Source: Belliella baltica DSM 15883
Lineage (GTDB): Bacteria; Bacteroidota; Bacteroidia; Cytophagales; Cyclobacteriaceae
Direction: 5' to 3'
Assembly (NCBI RefSeq): GCF_000265405.1
Contig: NC_018010.1
Location: 1,550,001 to 1,614,000, forward strand
DNA length: 64,000 nt
The translations under genes and the position numbers were made by a program. How positions within the stretch are numbered: position 1 is the first letter of the stretch; the number at the start of each line of letters is the position of its first letter. This document shows, piece after piece, positions 8,266 to 17,553 of this stretch. The notes beneath the pieces are model-generated. The model ran no database searches and was not told where the DNA came from. It saw only the letters and a program-made list of their open reading frames with translations.

Positions 8266-8870
8266 ATGGAAAAATTCAACAGTAAAGACGAAAGGTTATT
8301 TGCAACAATAGAAGAATTATTTTCAAAAAAGGGACATTAAGCTCTTGGTGTCAATGCGGTAGCAAAAAAATCAGGTGTAGACAAAACTTACATCTACAGA
8401 AGATTTGAGACTTTTGAAAAATTATTGGAGTCTTACTTTATCCACAAAGATTATTGGTCTACTCGTGTAGGTGTTCTAAATGAAGTGATGGCCAATGATG
8501 CCCCTTTTACCTTCAGACAAATAGTAGATTACTACTTACACAAACAATTTGATACCGTCTTGGCAGACAAACAATTCCAGAAATTAATGTTGTGGAGTGT
8601 CTCTGAAGAGAATGAATTGATGAAATCATTTATCACCAAACGAGAAGAGGTAGAGGAGAAAATCTCTTTGAGGCAGCCAAAGCAGAAATCAAAGAAACAG
8701 CAGTAGATTTTCGGGCAGTATCTGCAATCAATGTTGCTGCACTCTATTATTTGGGACTTCCCGCAGTTTCAAACAATGGAACTTTCTGTGGTCTTGACCT
8801 CAACACAACAGAAGATCAACAAAAAATCAAAGACGCCATCTCCTTTATAAACCAAATATTACTAAAATAA
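8266..8870 (+). pseudogene. TetR/AcrR-family regulator, broken by a stop codon and a frameshift
   Basis: The ATG at 8266 opens MEKFNSKDERLFATIEELFSKKGH, then TAA at 8338-8340, then in the same frame ALGVNAVAKKSGVDKTYIYRRF, the HTH of TetR regulators. The frame continues through the ligand domain to about 8668 and is then lost. The remaining sequence (LFEAAKAEIKETAVDF..VAALYYLGLPAVSNNG..FINQILLK) continues in another frame to the TAA at 8868. Two independent lesions make this a pseudogene. The single-base cause of the first lesion is probably AAA/AAG/CAA to TAA. The internal part 8425-8706 still forms an open frame, which should not be annotated as a gene. Confidence 0.9.
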
Positions 8871-8897
8871 AAAAGCCCCAAATCAGGGGCTTTTTAA
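8869..8897. terminator. Bidirectional rho-independent terminator
   Basis: aaaaagcccc - aaatca - ggggcttttt: a 10-bp stem with A and T tracts on both sides. It is placed between the broken TetR gene (plus) and the end of the ompH operon (minus) and would serve both. Confidence 0.85.
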
Positions 8898-8936
8898 CTT
8901 TTTCTATGCGTGCTAGGTGCACACTGTTTCTATTAA

Positions 8937-9488
8937 TTATTGCTGTCCTGGAGCTCCACCTTCTGGTAATTCAATACCTAATTTGGCAAGAACTAATTCA
9001 GTGAATTTGTCTTCGTCTCTTGTGTAAAGCAATATAGGTGATTGACCTGCTGACTCTGCAAATACATGCGTATAGTTGTTTTCAGCTGCTACTGCATTGA
9101 TCGCATTGAAAACCTTAGTCTGAACAGGATCTAAGAGCTCCTGCAATTTTCTTTGGTAAGAAACTTCAGAGTCTTGCTGATATTTTTGAAGATCTTGCTG
9201 AACTTTTGTCAATTCCTGCTCTTTAGCGTTTCTAGCTTCCTCTGTCATCGTTTGAGCTGCTTGCTGATAAGCCTGAACTTGTCTTTGGAAATCTGCGCTT
9301 TTAGTTTGAATTTGAGTCTGTAACTGTTGTGAATAATCTTGAATATCCGCACCTATTTGTTCCATTTCTGGCATCAAATCCATAATCAATTCTACATTGG
9401 TATAGCCAATTTTCACATCTTGAGCCTGTGCTACGAATCCTACGCAAAAGATTGCAATTGCTGAAAGGATAAATTTTGCTTTCATCAT
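8937..9488 (-). CDS. OmpH/Skp-family periplasmic chaperone (second copy)
   Basis: 183 residues with a signal peptide (cleavage after QAQ, near residue 23), then the Skp start DVKIGYTNVELIMDLMPE. A long Gln/Glu-rich coiled coil (about residues 45-125) forms the tentacles, with the hydrophobic C-terminal strand region (YTHVFAESAG..ILLYT). Skp proteins are trimers that hold unfolded outer-membrane proteins in the periplasm for the BAM complex. It lies 19 bp downstream of a divergent second ompH and the bamA gene, so is the last gene of that operon, followed by a terminator. The C-terminal ELPEGGAPGQQ tail is an extension. Confidence 0.93.
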   Translation of the reverse strand: MMKAKFILSAIAIFCVGFVAQAQDVKIGYTNVELIMDLMPEMEQIGADIQDYSQQLQTQIQTKSADFQRQVQAYQQAAQTMTEEARNAKEQELTKVQQDLQKYQQDSEVSYQRKLQELLDPVQTKVFNAINAVAAENNYTHVFAESAGQSPILLYTRDEDKFTELVLAKLGIELPEGGAPGQQ

Positions 9489-9507
9489 TTTAGTTTTTAT
9501 TTGTTTT

Positions 9508-10041
9508 TTATTTGTTTTCTATTCCTAATTCTTCCAAGACAAATTCAGAGTAGTCATGACGGGGATCTGTATAAATCAAGCCCATAGTTGCTGCTTTGTC
9601 ATGCAAGGCTGCCAATCCATTTCTCTTTGCTACTCGATCGATCGCATCAAAGATTTTGGATTGCAAGGGCTGAAGCAATTCTGTTTGTTTTTGGTAATAC
9701 TGACCATTGATACCAAATACCTGATTGTTGAATGCTACGGCGCTTTTTTGCTTTGCCTCTATGGCCGCCATACGCTCTTGATACATCTCCTCTGTCAATA
9801 AAACTTCCTCTGCTTTGAGTGTTGTAAGCATTTCTCTTACTTCTCTTTCCAAATTTTGTGCCTCTTTTTGCCACTCCGTTTTGAGTGCTTCTAATTCATT
9901 CTGAACAAGCTTGTAGTCAGGATGTTTGTTCAGAATATACTCTGAATCTATATAACCCCATTTTTGAGCGGACACTTGATGTGTACCTATTGTCAGGAAA
10001 AATATACCTGACAAAAGTAACAAATTGATAACCTTTTTCAT
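9508..10041 (-). CDS. OmpH/Skp-family periplasmic chaperone (first copy)
   Basis: 177 residues; signal peptide to about residue 25 (THQVSAQ), then KWGYIDSEYILNKHPDYK, a coiled coil at about 45-110 and the ALHDKAATMGLIYTDP core strand. Same fold and role as its neighbour, but only distantly similar in sequence, so the pair is an old duplication and not a recent one; mixed trimers are possible. It starts 2 bp after the bamA stop codon, consistent with tight cotranscription. Confidence 0.93.
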   Translation of the reverse strand: MKKVINLLLLSGIFFLTIGTHQVSAQKWGYIDSEYILNKHPDYKLVQNELEALKTEWQKEAQNLEREVREMLTTLKAEEVLLTEEMYQERMAAIEAKQKSAVAFNNQVFGINGQYYQKQTELLQPLQSKIFDAIDRVAKRNGLAALHDKAATMGLIYTDPRHDYSEFVLEELGIENK

Positions 10042-10043
10042 GT

Positions 10044-12764
10044 TTATCTGAATTGTTGACCAATAGTGAAGTGGAATTGTGGTCCACTTCTTTGATTGGT
10101 TCCAGGAGCATCATCGAATCCATATCCCCAATCAATACCCAATAGACCGAATGCCGGCATAAATATCCTTGCACCAAATCCCGCAGACTTGTAAAGGATG
10201 TACGGGTTATATTCAGCATAGGATCCCCAGTTATTCCCCGCCTCAGCAAAACCGAGAAGGAAAATTGTCGCAGAAGGATTTGGAGAAACTAAGAATCTCA
10301 ACTCCATCACATATTTGTTATAAACAATACCACCATAGCCTTGAGTAGAATTTGGATCAAATCTTGTCGCAGCACCTGGAGTAATAGTCTGGTTTTCGTA
10401 TCCTCTCAAACCTATAATTTCTTGTCCTAACGCAAAGTTATTGAAATTCATGCCATCTCCTCCCATCACAAACCTTTCCAGTGGAATCACTCCAATTCTA
10501 CTTCCATAGGAACCTAAGAAGCCCATATGTGTCCTTGCACTTACTACCCATTTGTTAGACCCGAATACAGGAGTGTAGAAAGTTGCGTCAAACATCCACT
10601 TGTGATATTCTAACCACTTGAACCTTTCCTGATCAGGAGATTCTCGATTAATATTTCTATTCAGCGAAGAGTATGGAGGAGTAAAGGATGTAGCTAACGA
10701 GATATTAGAACCCATTCTCGGGTAGATGGGGTTATCCACATTATTTCTAGTGATCGTTGTATTTAAAGCTATACTATTAGATTTACCTGTATCATATGTG
10801 AGACCAAATCTCTGTCCAAACCTGTCAAAATTGTAAACTTGATATTGTATGGAGTTACTTATCATAAAGTAATCATCAGGCCAAGTGACTCTTTTAGCCA
10901 AACCTAGCGTAGCTCCTGTAATGCTAAATGATCCGCCGTCACCACCAAATGGGTTTTGATTTAATTGCCCTCCAAACCCTGGAAATGCTATCTGTCTTTG
11001 TACCGAATGGTTAAAGCTTAAGCTAAGTGCATTTGGTTTCTTACCTCCAAACCAAGGTTCGGTAAGGGAGGCACTGTAGTTTTGGAAAGACCTACCATTT
11101 GCCTGAACCCTCAAGGAAAGTTTCTGTCCGTCTCCCACAGGAAGTGGTCTCCACTTATCGAAATTACCAATGTTTTTGATAGAGAAATTATTGAAAACCA
11201 ACCCAACGGTTCCTACAAAACCGAAGAAACCTCCCCATCCACCAGACAATTCTACCTGATCATTTGGTCTTTCTTCTAATTTAAAGACAATATCTACTGT
11301 AGCATCCTCAAAATTAGGACGCATATCCGGCTCAATATTCTCAGGATCAAAATATCCTAATTGTGAGAGTTCCCGAATGGTTCTAACCAATAAACTTCTA
11401 TTGAATTTTTGTCCAGGTAAGATCCTAATCTCTCGCATCACTACATGGTCAGAGGTCCTTTCATTTCCTTCTATAGTTACAGAGTTTACCGTGACTTGAG
11501 GACCTTCTATAATTCTAAGTTCGATGTCTATGGAGTCATTTTGTACATTCACCTCCACTGGATCAATGTTGAAAAATAGGTATCCGTCATCTTGATAAAT
11601 GGAAGATATATCATCACCCTTCGCTGGATCATAATTCAATCTTGTACTTAATTTTTCTTTATTGTAGGGGTCACCTTTCTCAATTCCTAACTTAGCCATT
11701 AAGATGCTATCTGAGTAAATATAGTTACCCGTAAAATCAATATTTCTATAATAGTATTTCTTTCCCTCTTCAATTTTTAGGCCTACATTAACTGTATTCT
11801 CAGAATACTTATAAACAGTATCAGAGAGGATTTCAGCGTCTCGGAAACCTTTGGAATTATAAAAATCTATGACCTTTGTCTTATCTTCTCTAAAATCTTT
11901 CGTGACAAATTTAGAGGCATTGAAGAAATTCAGTTTGAAATTTTTATTCATGTAAGTCAAAACCTCTTCGTCAGAAACAGGGTTTCTGTACACGATAGCC
12001 TCTTTGGCAGATTTAGGAGTTGTATTGGTCAATCGGCTGTACACATCTCTGAAAAAATGCAACCTCGGATGCTCTTTAGTGCCTTTTAGTTTTCCTTTTA
12101 CTTTTCTATCACTGATCTCTTCATTCCCATCTACAATGACTTCATTGATTTTAACTTTTGATTTTGTATCAACATCAAATTTTAGCTTTACACTATTTGG
12201 CAAAGTGGTATCTCTTTCCTGCACAACTCTGACTTCAGTATTGAGAAAACCTTTATCCACAAAATATTGACGGATATTACGCTGAGATGTATTCAATACA
12301 TCATCTCTTACTACACGTCCTCTGATATTTACTTTATCCTTCAATTCACTTTCTTGTGTCTTGTTGACACCAGAAAACTCTACCCTACTAAACCTCGGCC
12401 TTTCTGTCAAATCTAGGAGAAGATAAATATCATCTCCTTCAATTTTGGTTACCAAAATTTTGACATCTCCAATGATACCCTGTCCCCAAAGTTTTTTCAA
12501 AGCATTAGAAATGGCATCGCCAGGTACATTGATCCTATCATCTACGCGCAATCCAGAAAGTGAAATAATCGCAATCTCATCAAGCGTGGCTAAACCCACT
12601 GCCTTAATTTCAGCTATCCTATACTGTTGAGGTTTTGAATAATTAAGTTCCAAAATATCCACCGGCTTGGAGGAGGTGTAGCGACTCTGACCCAAACGAA
12701 TCTGAGCTTGAAGTGAACCTGCCACAAGGAGGAAAGCTAGGATAATAAAATACTTTTTCATCAA
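10044..12764 (-). CDS. bamA: Outer membrane protein assembly factor BamA
   Basis: 906 residues (the second Met, MKKYFII, may be the true start). A signal peptide ends at about residue 20 (SLQAQ). Five POTRA-like domains span about residues 50-450 (for example FSRVEFSGVNKTQESELKDKV; VTVNSVTIEGNERTSDHVVMREIRILPG), then a 16-stranded barrel with the Omp85 signatures RGYENQ and FDDAPG near the end and a C-terminal aromatic (FTIGQQFR). It inserts beta-barrel proteins into the outer membrane. The upstream uppS ends 3 bp before it and two ompH genes follow, the standard Bacteroidota arrangement. Confidence 0.96.
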   Translation of the reverse strand: MMKKYFIILAFLLVAGSLQAQIRLGQSRYTSSKPVDILELNYSKPQQYRIAEIKAVGLATLDEIAIISLSGLRVDDRINVPGDAISNALKKLWGQGIIGDVKILVTKIEGDDIYLLLDLTERPRFSRVEFSGVNKTQESELKDKVNIRGRVVRDDVLNTSQRNIRQYFVDKGFLNTEVRVVQERDTTLPNSVKLKFDVDTKSKVKINEVIVDGNEEISDRKVKGKLKGTKEHPRLHFFRDVYSRLTNTTPKSAKEAIVYRNPVSDEEVLTYMNKNFKLNFFNASKFVTKDFREDKTKVIDFYNSKGFRDAEILSDTVYKYSENTVNVGLKIEEGKKYYYRNIDFTGNYIYSDSILMAKLGIEKGDPYNKEKLSTRLNYDPAKGDDISSIYQDDGYLFFNIDPVEVNVQNDSIDIELRIIEGPQVTVNSVTIEGNERTSDHVVMREIRILPGQKFNRSLLVRTIRELSQLGYFDPENIEPDMRPNFEDATVDIVFKLEERPNDQVELSGGWGGFFGFVGTVGLVFNNFSIKNIGNFDKWRPLPVGDGQKLSLRVQANGRSFQNYSASLTEPWFGGKKPNALSLSFNHSVQRQIAFPGFGGQLNQNPFGGDGGSFSITGATLGLAKRVTWPDDYFMISNSIQYQVYNFDRFGQRFGLTYDTGKSNSIALNTTITRNNVDNPIYPRMGSNISLATSFTPPYSSLNRNINRESPDQERFKWLEYHKWMFDATFYTPVFGSNKWVVSARTHMGFLGSYGSRIGVIPLERFVMGGDGMNFNNFALGQEIIGLRGYENQTITPGAATRFDPNSTQGYGGIVYNKYVMELRFLVSPNPSATIFLLGFAEAGNNWGSYAEYNPYILYKSAGFGARIFMPAFGLLGIDWGYGFDDAPGTNQRSGPQFHFTIGQQFR

Positions 12765-12767
12765 TAA

Positions 12768-13514
12768 TTATGATTTAATCTGAGTTCCGGTTTTACCAAA
12801 CCTTCGCTCTCTTTTTTGATAGTCCAGAATAGCAGCCTCTAAATGCTCTTTTCTGAAATCCGGCCACAACACATCTGTAAAATACAGCTCTGTATAGGCC
12901 ATTTGCCAAAGGAGGAAATTACTGATTCTCAGTTCTCCACTTGTCCTGATCAGCAATTCTGGATCAGGCATATCATTGGTATTCAAATGGGAAGCAATCG
13001 CTTCCTGATTGATTTCTTCTACGGTCATCTGACCATCAACTACTTTTTTGGCAATGTTTTTTACCGCTTGCTCAATTTCCCACCTTCCGCTATAGCTCAA
13101 GGCTAAATTTACTCGAACACCAGTATTATTTTTGGTGGTTTCTACTGTATTTCTAAGATTTTTTTGCATCCCCTCGGGTAAGCTCTGAATATCTCCAATG
13201 GCCGTCAGACGGACATTGTTTTTTACCATCCTAGGAAGTTCACTGATAAAGCTATTGATCATGATTTCCATCAAGGCACTCACTTCATCCGCTGGTCTAG
13301 ACCAGTTTTCTGTCGAAAAAGCATAGAGTGTCACTATTTTTACACCTAAATCGTCCGCAGCTTCTATGGTGTCTCTCACAGCTGCCAAGGCATGCTTATG
13401 ACCAAAAACTCTCATAGCACCCTTTTTCTGAGCCCAACGCCCATTGCCGTCCATGATTATCGCGATGTGTTGAGGGATTTTTGTACTGTCTATTGATTCC
13501 TTCATTCCGTTCAA
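12768..13514 (-). CDS. uppS: Isoprenyl transferase (undecaprenyl diphosphate synthase)
   Basis: 248 residues (MNGMKESID; the internal Met4 is an equally good start). Signature IAIIMDGNGRWAQKKG with the catalytic Asp, FSTENWSRP, and the C-terminal DPELLIRTSGELRISNFLLWQMAYTELYF with the RxxxxxRxSxF substrate-binding residues. It adds isopentenyl units in cis to farnesyl diphosphate, giving the lipid carrier for peptidoglycan and O-antigen synthesis. Placed between DUF6089 and bamA, so envelope lipid-carrier and envelope-protein biogenesis are coexpressed. Confidence 0.96.
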   Translation of the reverse strand: MNGMKESIDSTKIPQHIAIIMDGNGRWAQKKGAMRVFGHKHALAAVRDTIEAADDLGVKIVTLYAFSTENWSRPADEVSALMEIMINSFISELPRMVKNNVRLTAIGDIQSLPEGMQKNLRNTVETTKNNTGVRVNLALSYSGRWEIEQAVKNIAKKVVDGQMTVEEINQEAIASHLNTNDMPDPELLIRTSGELRISNFLLWQMAYTELYFTDVLWPDFRKEHLEAAILDYQKRERRFGKTGTQIKS

Positions 13515-13589
13515 AACCGATTTCGGTAGTTTTTTGGAGGTACAAAAATGCTATTTCTTTTCCAATATTCTAACCTAACGGTCAAATAA

Positions 13590-14351
13590 TTAATAAGCGT
13601 AGCATTTGACTGAAGTAATCGAATAACTCAAAGTCACGCCTAAAAAATAATACCAGTCTCTATCACTGTAGTTCCCATAATAAAAACCCCCAACTTGACT
13701 AGGAGGGTCAACTTGCCCCGTGTCAGGGTTCCTTTGAAATCTAGGTTTGCTGTCCAAGCGATCTACTAAGTCACTAAAGGTGGGCCTAAAGCCCATTTCC
13801 GCTCCTAAAATCCAATTATTGGTAAGCTTATATTTCATCCCAATACCAAAAGGAATTATGGGAGTAGAAACTGCATACTTGCCTCTTTCGTCATCTCCAT
13901 CATAATTGAAAGCACCATTTCCAGAAATAAGCGAATAGCCTATTCCAAAGAAACCATATGGAGAAAATCTGAAGGCCGATTGCGGATGTAGATAATCCAG
14001 AAAATGATACTCCATCACGGCAGAGATCTCAAATACATTTGCCTTAAAATAGGCGTTGCGCACTTCCGCAAGTGGATCAATTGGATTGATGCTGTCTGCG
14101 GCACTGATTCTTCCATAAGAAAGACCAGCCCTAAGTGACCATACATTGTCAAAATTTCGTCTGCCAAATAACGTTCCTTGAATCCCAACATTTCCTTTGT
14201 CCAACCTTCGGACAATATCACCTGTGTAAGTCGCCATTCCTAAGCCCCCTCCAAATTCATATTTTTGAGCTTTTAATTCTGCAAAAGACATTGAGCCATA
14301 GAGGCCAAGTGTCATGAATAATACAAGGAGACTAAAGTTGACTTTTTTCAA
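13590..14351 (-). CDS. DUF6089-type outer membrane beta-barrel protein
   Basis: 253 residues with a signal peptide (cleavage near SFAELKAQ, about residue 29) and a barrel of about eight strands beginning YEFGGGLGMATYTGDI. The stretch SAFRFSPYGFFGIGYSLISGN is typical of the family, which has no assigned function. It is conserved directly upstream of uppS and bamA in Cytophagales, so a role at the outer membrane is likely. The C-terminus is unusual for a barrel: it ends SVKCYAY and not with an aromatic final strand residue preceded by alternating hydrophobics. Confidence 0.85.
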   Translation of the reverse strand: MKKVNFSLLVLFMTLGLYGSMSFAELKAQKYEFGGGLGMATYTGDIVRRLDKGNVGIQGTLFGRRNFDNVWSLRAGLSYGRISAADSINPIDPLAEVRNAYFKANVFEISAVMEYHFLDYLHPQSAFRFSPYGFFGIGYSLISGNGAFNYDGDDERGKYAVSTPIIPFGIGMKYKLTNNWILGAEMGFRPTFSDLVDRLDSKPRFQRNPDTGQVDPPSQVGGFYYGNYSDRDWYYFLGVTLSYSITSVKCYAY

Positions 14352-14604
14352 GACGTTGCAATTTATGAAGTACTAAACGATATTAAAACCTAGTTTAGTC
14401 TTTAGCGGGTTAATTTATGTTAAGACATTTTCAATTCAAGCAAATATGGAAATATTACTTCCAATTCACAAGTTTAAAAGCTTGGTTGTCACAAGTGATG
14501 ACCTGTGATTTTGAAATTCCTGCTTCTTAAAAATAACCACTTAAAAGAAAGTATCTATCTTTTTTACATCAGCAATTGACCACCGTCCGTCGACCGTCGA
14601 CTTT

Positions 14605-15480
14605 TCAATTCCTCATATCAAAGCCCCAATTCAGCTTTTGCCTTAGTGTGTCGAAAAAGGAATAACTAGAAAACTTCACAAGCTTGGCTGAGAAATCCGC
14701 TTTTTTTAATCGCAATTCATCAGATGCATCAATCGTAGTCGATCTGGAATCCAAAGAAACAAGAAATTTCTCTCCTCTACCTTCTATTCTAAAACTCATT
14801 TCGGATTCGTCTGAAATGATGATGGGCCTCACATTTAAATTATGTGGACTCACCGGTGTGATTACAAAATTGCGAGCTCCGGGAGTGATCAATGGCCCAC
14901 CACAACTCAAAGAGTATCCTGTAGACCCGGTAGGTGTGGCTATAATCAATCCATCAGCCCAATAACTGTTGAGATACTGTCCGTCGATATACGTATGAAT
15001 GGTTATCATGGAAGATGTATCCCTTTTATGAATCGTGAATTCATTCAATCCAAAATTCACACCATTGAAAATCTGTTTTTCTGTATGCACGCTCACCAAT
15101 GCTCGGTTTTCTATGGTGAAATCACCAGCTATCAATGCCTCAATGGCCAAATCAATGTTTTCTTTTGCCACTGTGGCTAAAAACCCCAGCCTTCCGGAGT
15201 TGATTCCCACGATGGGGATTTCATATTCACCCACCAAACAGACTGTATCCAAGAGGGTTCCATCGCCTCCTACAGAAAGCACAAAATCCATTTCTTGGAT
15301 AAGGCTCTTTGGTAAAAGAGGTTCGTAACCCTCTATTTTCAAATGATTTTTTTTGAGTGACTTTGAAAAAGATTCTGTAAAAAAGATGCGAATATTATGT
15401 GATTTCAAACTAGCAATCAACAACTCAATATGGGGCACAAATTCTTTGGGAAATCCTATTCCATGAATTGCAATGTTCAT
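14605..15480 (-). CDS. nadK: NAD kinase
   Basis: 291 residues. GGDGTLLDTV (diphosphate-binding GGDG), NSGRLGFLA, and YWADGLIIATPTGSTGYSLSCGGPL (the conserved NADK segment) are all present; the Asp of GGDG is catalytic. It phosphorylates NAD+ to NADP+ in the cytosol. It ends about 250 bp before DUF6089 and begins 11 bp after the CBS-domain gene, probably one transcript with the CBS gene. Confidence 0.96.
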   Translation of the reverse strand: MNIAIHGIGFPKEFVPHIELLIASLKSHNIRIFFTESFSKSLKKNHLKIEGYEPLLPKSLIQEMDFVLSVGGDGTLLDTVCLVGEYEIPIVGINSGRLGFLATVAKENIDLAIEALIAGDFTIENRALVSVHTEKQIFNGVNFGLNEFTIHKRDTSSMITIHTYIDGQYLNSYWADGLIIATPTGSTGYSLSCGGPLITPGARNFVITPVSPHNLNVRPIIISDESEMSFRIEGRGEKFLVSLDSRSTTIDASDELRLKKADFSAKLVKFSSYSFFDTLRQKLNWGFDMRN

Positions 15481-15491
15481 TGATGGGTCAT

Positions 15492-16157
15492 TTAGATGTC
15501 CAAAAATCTTAAAAGATTTCCTATGCGGTCCTGTTCTTTGTCAGGTTCGTTTTCTTCTTGGTAATGGTCAATAATTCTATATCCAAAGCGCTCTAAGGTA
15601 GCTTTGATATGTCTCAACTCAGTTTTGTCTAATTTCAATGTTACTTTGATTTTACTGTCATCAAGCGGATCTACTGAGATAAAGCTGGACAGGATTTTCG
15701 CATTTTCAGATTCTATCACTCTGGCGATTTCATACATGCTGTAGTCTGTCATAAACATGGACAAAACCACCACAGCGCCTTGTGATTGAATTGAAAAACT
15801 GTCAGCAAAGGCTGAAATAGCATCTTCCATCGTGATTACTCCTTGGTACTTGAGGTCTCGATCCAAAACTGCCACCATATTAGAATGATGCTCAGAGGCT
15901 ACTCGAAGGACATCATAAATGTGCTTGTCTTGGTACACAAAACAAGCGATTCCTTCCGTTTCAATGTCCCCAACTTTAAGTGTGGGGTCATTAAGCGTGT
16001 AAATCAAGTCGTCTGTGATCAACCCCTTGAATTGAGTGTCATCTACAACAGGCAAAACATTGATACGGATCTCCTCCATCCAAGCCAAAGCCTTTTTGGT
16101 ATTGTCAGTCACTTTCAATGGGGGAATAAGATTGTTGATAAATTCGTATGCCTGCAT
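15492..16157 (-). CDS. CBS-domain protein
   Basis: 221 residues. An N-terminal pair of CBS motifs (about residues 15-60, LPVVDDTQFKGLITDDLIYTL, and 80-120, VAVLDRDLKYQGVITMEDAI) is followed by an ACT-like region (SQGAVVVLSM...YSMYEIARVIESENAKILSSFISVD) that may bind a ligand. CBS pairs bind adenosyl nucleotides such as AMP, ATP or SAM. It is the conserved upstream partner of nadK in this order, which suggests a link to NAD(P) or nucleotide status; function not established. Confidence 0.88.
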   Translation of the reverse strand: MQAYEFINNLIPPLKVTDNTKKALAWMEEIRINVLPVVDDTQFKGLITDDLIYTLNDPTLKVGDIETEGIACFVYQDKHIYDVLRVASEHHSNMVAVLDRDLKYQGVITMEDAISAFADSFSIQSQGAVVVLSMFMTDYSMYEIARVIESENAKILSSFISVDPLDDSKIKVTLKLDKTELRHIKATLERFGYRIIDHYQEENEPDKEQDRIGNLLRFLDI

Positions 16158-16454
16158 AAGCTAAATATATTAATTCAATTCGGATAATAAAACTAAAAAG
16201 CGAATGAAGAGGTTCGGAAATTAACAAATTAAGAATAATGAAGTTTTCCACCACAGTTTTTATTAACCACTGAGGGCACAGAGTGACGCTGAGGAAAAAA
16301 ACATTGTGCTCTTTGTGCAACTTTCGTGCTCTTGGTGGTAAAAAATTTAAAGTGAAAAAGAATGATGAATTATGAATCATGAATTAACATTCACTCTCAA
16401 TGCTGCATTTCTTGGTACTTAGTACTTTGTACAAAAAAAATCATCCTTCATCCT
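16158..16454. repeat. Repeat-bearing gap: accac hairpin and tacaaagtac element
   Basis: 16266-16339 is an imperfect hairpin with arms accactgagggcacagag and ctttcgtgctcttggtggt, the same words as at 2633-2809. 16411-16432 (cttggtacttagtactttgt then ac) is the reverse complement of a word at 19741-19770. No gene is credible here. Confidence 0.6.
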
Positions 16455-17018
16455 TTAACCTTTCATTCCTGCCCAATTCCTAATCACCTCTAAACCAAAC
16501 TCCGTCAAATGCGCCTCAGGATGATACTGAATTCCTACGATGGGAAGGTGCCGATGAGCGATGGCCATGATTTCTCCTTGAGACGTCTCCAAGATTTTTT
16601 CTAAACAGTCTGGAAGTTCTTCCAAGATCAACGAGTGATATCTAGTCACCTCAAATTCTGCCGGGAGCGAATCAAAAATCGGATGGGATGCACATTTTCT
16701 CACTCGGTGAACCTTACCGTGTACCGGAACTTTGCCTTTCACTAATGCAGCTCCAAAAAACTCTCCAATAGCCTGATGACCTAAGCACACACCCAAAATA
16801 GGGAGTTTGTCATGATAGTAGCGTAAGATTTCCATCAAATTCCCCGCCTTGTCAGGAGATTCGGGTCCTGGAGATAAAATGACTCCCTCAAATTCTTCAT
16901 CCTTGATAGAATTGAGATCAACATCATTTCTGACAATCTTCAATTCTTTACCCGACTGCCGAAAGTAATCTGCCAAAATATGAGAAAACGAATCAAAATT
17001 GTCAATTAAGAGGAGCAT
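16455..17018 (-). CDS. pabA: Glutamine amidotransferase, aminodeoxychorismate/anthranilate synthase component II
   Basis: 187 residues of class-I GATase: oxyanion strand VILSPGPESPDKAG, nucleophile Cys in LGVCLGHQAIGEFFG, and the catalytic His-Glu in GIQYHPEAHLTEFG. It supplies ammonia from glutamine to chorismate-derived synthases for folate or tryptophan. The pabA/trpG choice cannot be made from this subunit alone; no trp genes are nearby, so a folate or dual role is favoured. It overlaps the 3' end of the cvpA-like gene by 17 nt, implying coupled translation. Confidence 0.92.
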   Translation of the reverse strand: MLLLIDNFDSFSHILADYFRQSGKELKIVRNDVDLNSIKDEEFEGVILSPGPESPDKAGNLMEILRYYHDKLPILGVCLGHQAIGEFFGAALVKGKVPVHGKVHRVRKCASHPIFDSLPAEFEVTRYHSLILEELPDCLEKILETSQGEIMAIAHRHLPIVGIQYHPEAHLTEFGLEVIRNWAGMKG

Positions 17019-17547
17019 TCTTGGCAGTATTTACAAGCTCTTGGATGGTGGAAACCGCTTGGTTGATGATAGGAGTGTAAGCATCCACGAGGGTGATGAC
17101 AAATGGAGCAATGGGTTGAATGATCGGATAAACTTTCGACTCCGCAATCCATTCTTCTGAAACCTTAAATTCAAATGAATTGGCTACCCAAAGCAAAAGA
17201 CTTAATATAAACCCGGTCTTCAAAATCCCCAAAACAGACCCTGCGACATTGTCTAAAGAACCTAAAATGGTTAAATCCATCGTTTTCTTCACCAAAAAAG
17301 CCAAACCACGAATGCTGATGATGACAATCAAAAATATGATCAGAAATGCTACAAAAGGCAACATAAAAGTGAGGTTTTCGATTTTCGCAGCCAATACCTC
17401 TGCTCCCCAATCCATCAGATGAAAGGCCAATACGATGGCAACAAAAAAAGCCACTATAGATATGATTCCAATAAATAATCCTTGTCGATAGCCGCTGTAA
17501 GCTCCGATGGCTAAAATTATGAAAATGATGATATCTAAAGTGGCCAA
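17002..17547 (-). CDS. cvpA: CvpA-family membrane protein
   Basis: 181 residues with four predicted membrane helices: about 3-22 (LDIIIFIILAIGAYSGYRQG), 28-46, 65-85 and 100-120. The first helix with YRQGLFIG is typical of CvpA. The family was named for colicin V production and is linked to envelope homeostasis; molecular function unclear. It lies between a YqeY-like gene (6 bp) and pabA (17-nt overlap) in a three-gene minus-strand operon. Confidence 0.9.
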   Translation of the reverse strand: MATLDIIIFIILAIGAYSGYRQGLFIGIISIVAFFVAIVLAFHLMDWGAEVLAAKIENLTFMLPFVAFLIIFLIVIISIRGLAFLVKKTMDLTILGSLDNVAGSVLGILKTGFILSLLLWVANSFEFKVSEEWIAESKVYPIIQPIAPFVITLVDAYTPIINQAVSTIQELVNTAKNAPLN

Positions 17548-17553
17548 ATGATT

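Noticed and set aside
8425..8706. Open frame as an independent 93-residue gene
   Set aside because: It is the central part of the broken TetR gene with no helix-turn-helix of its own; the start is internal to the regulator.
14580..14604. gtccgtcgaccgtcgac as a possible recombination or attachment site
   Set aside because: Short and with no second copy in the window; insufficient evidence.
16105..16380. Open frame of 91 codons covering the accac hairpin
   Set aside because: The frame is open because the hairpin repeat has few stops; it overlaps the start of the CBS gene and has no family pattern.
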